DNA from: Acidobacteriota bacterium
GTDB taxonomy: Bacteria; Acidobacteriota; Terriglobia; Bryobacterales; Bryobacteraceae
Direction: 5' to 3'
Assembly (NCBI GenBank): GCA_016213725.1
Contig: JACQZS010000093.1
Location: 1 to 46,439 of the forward strand
DNA: 46,439 nt
The translations under genes were made by a program, and so were the position numbers. Below the pieces are notes generated by a model. The model ran no database searches, was not told where the DNA came from, and saw nothing but the letters and a program-made list of their open reading frames with translations. Shown one piece after another: positions 41,699 to 46,439 of this stretch (position 1 is the first letter of the stretch; each line of letters starts with the position of its first letter).

Positions 41699-43498
41699 TT
41701 AATTCTCCGCGGAATGGAGGCCGCCGGGTGCGGCGGTGAATTCGATATTGGCTTCGGGACAGTTCCAGAGGCACGCCCCGCAATGGACGCACTTCTCGCG
41801 GTCGAAGCCGGGAACGCCGGCAGGATCCTCGGCCGAGACGTGGATCGCCTCGCCCGAACAGATCTCGACGCACAGGTGGGTTTCACAGGTGCGGCAGACC
41901 TGGCTCTGCCGGAAGACGACGTGGTTCGGAAATTCTCCGGAAGCCTGCACCTTGCCGCCCATCAGCAGGGCGTCCTGGTGCGAAACCAGCAACTGGCCGT
42001 CGTACTCGATGGCGGGCCAGCCGCAGAGGTCCATCAACTGATCGTGCAGCGGCTTGCCTTCGCGCTCGGCGCGCGCCTTGGCGCGCTCAATCTCAGAACG
42101 CGACAGCCGCCCGACGTAGAACTCTTCAGGCTTGCGCGGCTCCGCGTCGTGTTTCGGCCGCGGCATGAAGAACCCGCCGCCGGTGAGCCCCGCCAGCCCC
42201 ATGCCGAGGAAGCCCTGCAGCACACCGCGCTGGAAGCCGTTGCGCGCGTTTTCCGCCACCTTCGACTCCCGCTCCAGCCACGACGCCCGCCGCCGCGCCA
42301 CATACTTCGCTTCCAGGCTCTCCTTCGTGAAAGGCAGCCCTTCGCGGTAGATCTCCAGCACGGCCTCGGCCAGCTGCGTGCCGGTGAGCCAGGCTTCATC
42401 CACCCCCGATCCGGTGAGCACGTTTGTCGAACCCGAGTTCTCGCCGATGCGGGCAAAGCCGTCGCCGGCCAGAAAGGGCTCGCCGCGGCGGCCGGATTCG
42501 AGCAGCGATTTCGCGCCCCAGCTCCGCATGCGGCCGCCCTTCAAGTAGCGCCACAAATAGGGGTGCTGCACGAAGTGCTGCAGGTAGCGGTAAGCGGTGC
42601 GCACCGGGCTTTCCAGCCACGACGGAACAAAGATGCCGACGCTCGCCACGCGGCCCGGATGCACGTAAAAGAAACCGAAGATCTCCGGCTCCGGGTAGCC
42701 GAGGGTGTGGAATACCAGCCCTTCGGGCAGCTCGCAATGGTCGGGCAGCTCCACCACCATCTTCATGCCCACCGCCCATTCGTCGCGGCGATGGCCCTCG
42801 GGCATGCCCAGTTGCTCGTCGAGCTTGCGGCTCACCTGGCCCACCGGGCCGTCGCCCACCACGGTGAGCGACGCGCGCACCTCGGTGCCGTCGGCCGCCA
42901 GCACCACGCCGGCCACCTTTCCGTCTTCCATCAGCGGCGCGGCGACGGGCGTCGAGGGCCAGATCTGCGCCAGGCCGGTCATCATCACCTGCTGGCCCAC
43001 CCACTGGTTGAACTGGCCCAGCGAGAAGATGAAACCGTCTTTCTTATGCAGGAAATCGGGGCAATACGGCAGCTCGAAGCCGTCGTGCTCCAGCCCCAGC
43101 AGGCCGCTGACGGCGCGGAAAACCTGGTCGCCCAGCTTCATCAACGCCGGCCGCCGCGAAGCCCCGTGCGGATCCAGCAGGTAGACCAGCTTCTCTTCCT
43201 TCACGCGTGTTGACATCGGGATCTCTTCCGGATTCAGCTCCGGAAAAGAGTCCTTGATGGCGCGCGCCCGGGTTACCACGCCGGAGACGCCGAAGGCGAT
43301 GTCGTCGGCCCGCTCATAGCAGATCACCTGCGGCGGCAGGCCGGGCATGGCGCGGGATTCGATGGGCGTCTCTGAGATCTCCTGCAGGCCACGCGTCAGC
43401 GTGGTGAGGAAGCCGCCCATGGCAGGCCCGAAGCCCGTGCAGACGATGTCTGCGTCGAGCGGCTTGGCGTCGATGGAAAGAGGCGTGTCCGGGTTCAT
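41699..43498 (-). CDS. FixC-FixX fusion (ETF:quinone oxidoreductase-like)
   Basis: A 599-residue membrane-associated flavoprotein that would take electrons from EtfBA and give them to quinone. The N-terminal FAD-binding turn reads DIVCTGFGPAMGGF. The middle has LPDHCELPEGLVFHTLGYPE and a FixC-type ARIGENSGSTNVLTGSGVDE. A hydrophobic segment (FLGMGLAGLTGGGFF) lies near residue 450. The last 65 residues equal a FixX ferredoxin: C535-x2-C538-x4-C543-x3-C547, then C570-x2-C573-x2-C576-x3-C580-P. FixC and FixX are usually separate genes; here they form one chain. It follows the acyl-CoA dehydrogenase gene by 9 bases. No Shine-Dalgarno site is clear. Confidence 0.85.
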   Translation of the reverse strand: MNPDTPLSIDAKPLDADIVCTGFGPAMGGFLTTLTRGLQEISETPIESRAMPGLPPQVICYERADDIAFGVSGVVTRARAIKDSFPELNPEEIPMSTRVKEEKLVYLLDPHGASRRPALMKLGDQVFRAVSGLLGLEHDGFELPYCPDFLHKKDGFIFSLGQFNQWVGQQVMMTGLAQIWPSTPVAAPLMEDGKVAGVVLAADGTEVRASLTVVGDGPVGQVSRKLDEQLGMPEGHRRDEWAVGMKMVVELPDHCELPEGLVFHTLGYPEPEIFGFFYVHPGRVASVGIFVPSWLESPVRTAYRYLQHFVQHPYLWRYLKGGRMRSWGAKSLLESGRRGEPFLAGDGFARIGENSGSTNVLTGSGVDEAWLTGTQLAEAVLEIYREGLPFTKESLEAKYVARRRASWLERESKVAENARNGFQRGVLQGFLGMGLAGLTGGGFFMPRPKHDAEPRKPEEFYVGRLSRSEIERAKARAEREGKPLHDQLMDLCGWPAIEYDGQLLVSHQDALLMGGKVQASGEFPNHVVFRQSQVCRTCETHLCVEICSGEAIHVSAEDPAGVPGFDREKCVHCGACLWNCPEANIEFTAAPGGLHSAEN

Positions 43499-43507
43499 GA
43501 GGGCGTC

Positions 43508-45730
43508 TTATTGGGGATAGTCGAGAGCCGCCGGGATCATCACCTTCTGCAGCGACTCGGCGGCGCGGTCCTTGGCCAGCAGCGCGCCCGACAGGCAGCC
43601 GTCGAGCTTGGAGCGGAGCTTGGCGAAGTCCGCCAGGCCCGGAGCGCGGACGCACGGGCCGGCCTTGGTGGCGTGCGTGCCGTCTTCCATGATGTATTCC
43701 GAGGTGAAGCCGGAGGCGCCCGGGATGAGGCCTTCAATCTGCTGCAGCTCTTCTTCCTGGAAGCAGGAGTTGCACTCGCGGGCTTTGTCCCAGGAGGGAT
43801 GGCGCATGTAGCCGAATACCAGCTCGGAGCAGATGCGGGAAACTTCCCCGGCCGCGCGCGACGCCTGGATGTGGCAGAGGTCGGTGAGGAAGTCCACTGT
43901 GCCCTGGAAGCCTTCCTGGACGGCGCCCGCGCCATCGCGCCGCAGCGCTTCCACGTCGAGAATCTGCGCGCGGGAGGCCAGCAGCCAGCACAGCGCGTCG
44001 GCCATGGGGAAGGTAACACCCTGGCGGTTGGACTGGTAGAGCTTCTGCCCGTTGGCGTCCTTGGCCTGCTGCAAGTGCTCCAGCGTCCAGATCCACAGGT
44101 GCATGGCCGAGGCCAGCGTGCACGCGCCCGTGCCGGGCTCGGCCGCCGCGATGCGCCGCATCTCGTGGATCCAGGTGCGGAACTGCGCCAGGAATACTTC
44201 GCTGGTCATGGTCAAAGAAAGCTGCCGCCGCTGTACCGCTTCCGGACCTTCATAGGTGGCTTCCAGCTGCGTGTCGATCCACTTGTAGCCCAGGAAGCCG
44301 GGGCAATCTTCGGTAATTCCGTAGCCGCCCATCAGGCTGACGGCCTCCCGCATGTACCGCGAGCCCACGCCCGTGTTCCACAGCTTCGTGGCCGGGCAAA
44401 GGACGTTGGCCTGCGCGTCGAGCACGAGGTACTGGATCACCGGATCGGCTTCCAGCGCCGCAAAGCGCGCCTTGTTGCGCAGCGCCTCGCTGCGGGACTG
44501 CTGATCCAGAAACTCAATCGCCTCCACGCTGCGCTTCCGCAGCGCCTTCACCATCGACATGCCGCCGGTGATGCCCTGCTCGGCCAGCACGCGGTCCTTC
44601 TCTCTCTCGATCGGGTCCAGCTGGTCGAAGATGCGCGCCGCGGAGAAGCCCAGGCTGGCGCACGCTTCGCCAATCGACCAGACCTCCAGCAGGCGGTGCG
44701 TCACGTCTTCCTTCTGCTGCAGACCCAGGTCATACCGGGGTGAGCCGGGGGCACCGGCGCCGGAGCCGCGGAAACGGTCGCGGTGATAGCGGATCAGCGG
44801 CTCGATGGCGCTCAGCAGCTTGGCGGCCGTGATCAGGCCCACCGTCACGCGCGTCCGCCGGAACACGGCTTCGATGATGGCGCCGTGGTCGTAGTTGGGG
44901 ATGATCTTGCCGTCCACCACCTTGTAGCCGCCGATGATGCGCGATGCGGGCACTTTCAGCTGGAAGACCGGGTCTGAGGTGGACGAGAGCTGGTGAACCA
45001 GCTTCTTCGTGGGCGTGCCGCGGTCGAAGATGCCGGGGTCGCCTTCCTCCAGAATCACCATCATCGTGCCGTGCATGCGCGGGTCGTCAGACTCCACCGC
45101 CGCCGAAACGATGTTGGCGAAGCCCATGCCGGTGATGAAGCGGCCGCGCTTGTTCACTTCGAGCATCGGCTCTTCGCCTTCGTTCCATTCCGCAATCCGC
45201 ACCTTGCCGGAAAGCAGGCCGGTTTCGACACCCACATAGGGGATCGGCTCAGTCAGGGCAAAGGCGGCGCGCTTCGGTTCCGCGCCCATGCCCGGAACGC
45301 AGAGGCTCATGTAGTGGGCTTTCTGCTCCGGGGTGCCCCGCTCGTGAATGGGAGCCAGGCCCAGATGCGTGGCCATCGAACCGGTGGCGGCCCCGGCATC
45401 CACCCAGGCGATTTCAAACGCGATCAGGGACAAGGCCAGGTTCTTCGGCCCTTCCAGGTAGCCGCCCTCTTCCGGCTCCATGAACGATGCCGTGATGCCC
45501 GCCGCGTCGTACTCGGCCAGCAGGGCGTTCTTCTCCGGGGTCCAGTCGTGGGTGAGGCGGCCGCCCTGCGCCACCAGCCGGGCCACGGGGCCGCGGGCCA
45601 CGGCGCGGACGCTCTGCACCAGCATTTGCAGATCGTAACGGTCCGCGAAGCGCCACAAGAGCTGACGGATATCGTCGCCCGGGAGTGTCCTGAGGTATTC
45701 TCGCTGGCTAGTCGTCGTGGATGCCGCCAT
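43508..45730 (-). CDS. Large acyl-CoA dehydrogenase with extra C-terminal helical domain
   Basis: A 740-residue acyl-CoA dehydrogenase, longer than the usual 380-600. The N- and middle domains have FMEPEEGGYLEGPKNLALSL, AFALTEPIPYVGVETG and the beta-domain motif TGMGFANIVSAA. The catalytic base lies in QLEATYEGPEAVQRRQLS (Glu494). After residue 510 comes an extra helical region of about 230 residues containing CNSCFQEEEL (Cys653, Cys656). GGAGA lies 7 bases before the ATG. It heads the operon with fixCX, etfB and etfA, so its FADH2 should pass to EtfBA. Substrate chain length cannot be predicted; a role in fatty-acid or aromatic-acid CoA oxidation is likely. Confidence 0.88.
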   Translation of the reverse strand: MAASTTTSQREYLRTLPGDDIRQLLWRFADRYDLQMLVQSVRAVARGPVARLVAQGGRLTHDWTPEKNALLAEYDAAGITASFMEPEEGGYLEGPKNLALSLIAFEIAWVDAGAATGSMATHLGLAPIHERGTPEQKAHYMSLCVPGMGAEPKRAAFALTEPIPYVGVETGLLSGKVRIAEWNEGEEPMLEVNKRGRFITGMGFANIVSAAVESDDPRMHGTMMVILEEGDPGIFDRGTPTKKLVHQLSSTSDPVFQLKVPASRIIGGYKVVDGKIIPNYDHGAIIEAVFRRTRVTVGLITAAKLLSAIEPLIRYHRDRFRGSGAGAPGSPRYDLGLQQKEDVTHRLLEVWSIGEACASLGFSAARIFDQLDPIEREKDRVLAEQGITGGMSMVKALRKRSVEAIEFLDQQSRSEALRNKARFAALEADPVIQYLVLDAQANVLCPATKLWNTGVGSRYMREAVSLMGGYGITEDCPGFLGYKWIDTQLEATYEGPEAVQRRQLSLTMTSEVFLAQFRTWIHEMRRIAAAEPGTGACTLASAMHLWIWTLEHLQQAKDANGQKLYQSNRQGVTFPMADALCWLLASRAQILDVEALRRDGAGAVQEGFQGTVDFLTDLCHIQASRAAGEVSRICSELVFGYMRHPSWDKARECNSCFQEEELQQIEGLIPGASGFTSEYIMEDGTHATKAGPCVRAPGLADFAKLRSKLDGCLSGALLAKDRAAESLQKVMIPAALDYPQ

Positions 45731-45963
45731 CGACTGTCTCCTTCCTTCGCTTCTGCAGTTCGCTCCTGGGGTTCTCGCAATTCAGGTTCCAACGTCAAGA
45801 TTTGAAGAAGTGCCCCAGCGTCAGCGTTTCAGACCGAAGAGTCCATTTTTGCATGGGGGATATGGCCCAGTCCAGCCTCCTCACGAATCCGTACCAAGGG
45901 GTCAAATCACCCGCAGCAATTCCGCTTCGGCCGGAAGTGGCCAGGTATAGAATGGCGGACATC

Positions 45964-46439
45964 ATGAGCAGTTCTCCCGTTGGCCGCCGCAGTTTTCTCA
46001 AGACAACCTCCGCGCTCGGAGCGGCGCTGGCCCCGGCTCCGGCCGTGCTGGCGCAAAAGAACCCTAACGACAAGATCCGCCTGGCCATGGTGGGCGTGGG
46101 CACGCGGGGCATCTACCTGCTGGAACAGATGCAGGAGTGCCCGAACACGGAGATCGGCATCATCTGCGATCTTTACGACTCCAACATCGCCCGCGCCCAG
46201 AAAGCCGCCTTCAACAAGAAAGCCGAGGTGACCAAGGAATGGGAGCAGGCCGTCGCGTCCAAGGACGTCGACGCCGTGGTCATCGCCACGCCGGACTTCT
46301 GGCACGCCACCATGGCGGTGCGCGCGGCTCAGTTGAAGAAGCACGTCTACGTGGAAAAGGGCATCTGCCGCACACTGGAAGAAGCCAAGGCCATCCGGAA
46401 AGCCGTCACCGAGAACGGCGTCACCCTGCAGCTCGGCCA
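45964..46439 (+). CDS. Tat-exported Gfo/Idh/MocA-family oxidoreductase (partial)
   Basis: The reading frame continues past the right edge. The first 159 codons give a twin-arginine signal (VGRRSFLKTTSALGAALAPA, cleavage near LAQ) and then the Rossmann domain IRLAMVGVGTRGIYLLEQM. DAVVIATPDFWHATMAVRAA and KHVYVEKGICRTLEEA follow. The family's EKP motif is here EKG, a variant I would expect in some secreted sugar dehydrogenases. A TAGAAT box ends about 10 bases before the ATG, leaving a very short leader with no ribosome site. Substrate is probably a sugar or sugar derivative outside the cytoplasm. Confidence 0.88.
   Translation, partial: MSSSPVGRRSFLKTTSALGAALAPAPAVLAQKNPNDKIRLAMVGVGTRGIYLLEQMQECPNTEIGIICDLYDSNIARAQKAAFNKKAEVTKEWEQAVASKDVDAVVIATPDFWHATMAVRAAQLKKHVYVEKGICRTLEEAKAIRKAVTENGVTLQLG

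Overview
The window is a high-GC, gene-dense bacterial chromosome segment most consistent with an acidobacterium of the Solibacter/Bryobacter group. The strongest clue is a secreted metalloprotease ending in a domain that matches TIGR03437, the 'Solibacter uncharacterized C-terminal domain'. Supporting clues are Tat-exported DUF1080 and Gfo/Idh-type proteins, futalosine-pathway menaquinone genes, frequent non-ATG starts and several likely leaderless genes. I see no rRNA, tRNA, insertion sequence, prophage or CRISPR array. This is a housekeeping region with a few accessory surface and secreted proteins.

Layout. 1-1320: end of an unknown gene, a CpxP/Spy-like periplasmic protein, rpmE (L31) on the minus strand, and an intergenic stretch holding a small minus-strand transcription unit. 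That unit has a near-consensus promoter, a 14-codon micro-ORF with an exceptionally long Shine-Dalgarno match, and an intrinsic terminator. 1282-6583: a branched-chain amino-acid operon, ilvB-ilvN-ilvC-cimA, preceded by an Ile/Val-rich leader peptide and a terminator hairpin (a classical attenuator layout), then an alkyltransferase-like protein. 6937-10431: a Tat-exported DUF1080 plus PHP-like fusion, an unknown protein, a quinone reductase and a cupin. 10440-12499 (minus): mqnP-mqnE for menaquinone. 12532-13762: a DUF192 lipoprotein and larB.

13766-22519 is a long minus-strand run: xdhC, a MocA-like nucleotidyltransferase, AsmA-like, coiled-coil/GAF-like, lytic transglycosylase, aminotransferase and a small hypothetical. 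Many junctions overlap and use GTG, TTG or CTG starts. 22604-27476 (plus): a HAD phosphatase, a degenerate hybrid sensor kinase, a secreted protein and a GT-C-like membrane protein with a C-terminal discoidin-like domain. 27473-32434 (minus): clpB-lon. 32550-39886: secreted and membrane hypotheticals, the astacin-like protease, tryptophanase and an HDOD protein. 39894-45730 (minus): an electron-transfer operon made of a large acyl-CoA dehydrogenase, a FixC-FixX fusion, etfB and etfA. The window ends inside a Tat-exported Gfo/Idh/MocA oxidoreductase.

Working together: ilvBNC-cimA makes isoleucine and valine without needing threonine and appears to sense Ile/Val supply. The acyl-CoA dehydrogenase would pass electrons through EtfBA to the FixCX protein and on to quinone, plausibly the menaquinone whose synthesis uses MqnE and MqnP. 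ClpB and Lon form a proteostasis unit. The observations I rate highest are the micro-ORF transcript, the ilv attenuator, the kinase that has lost all its phosphotransfer residues, and the probable CTG start of the lytic transglycosylase.
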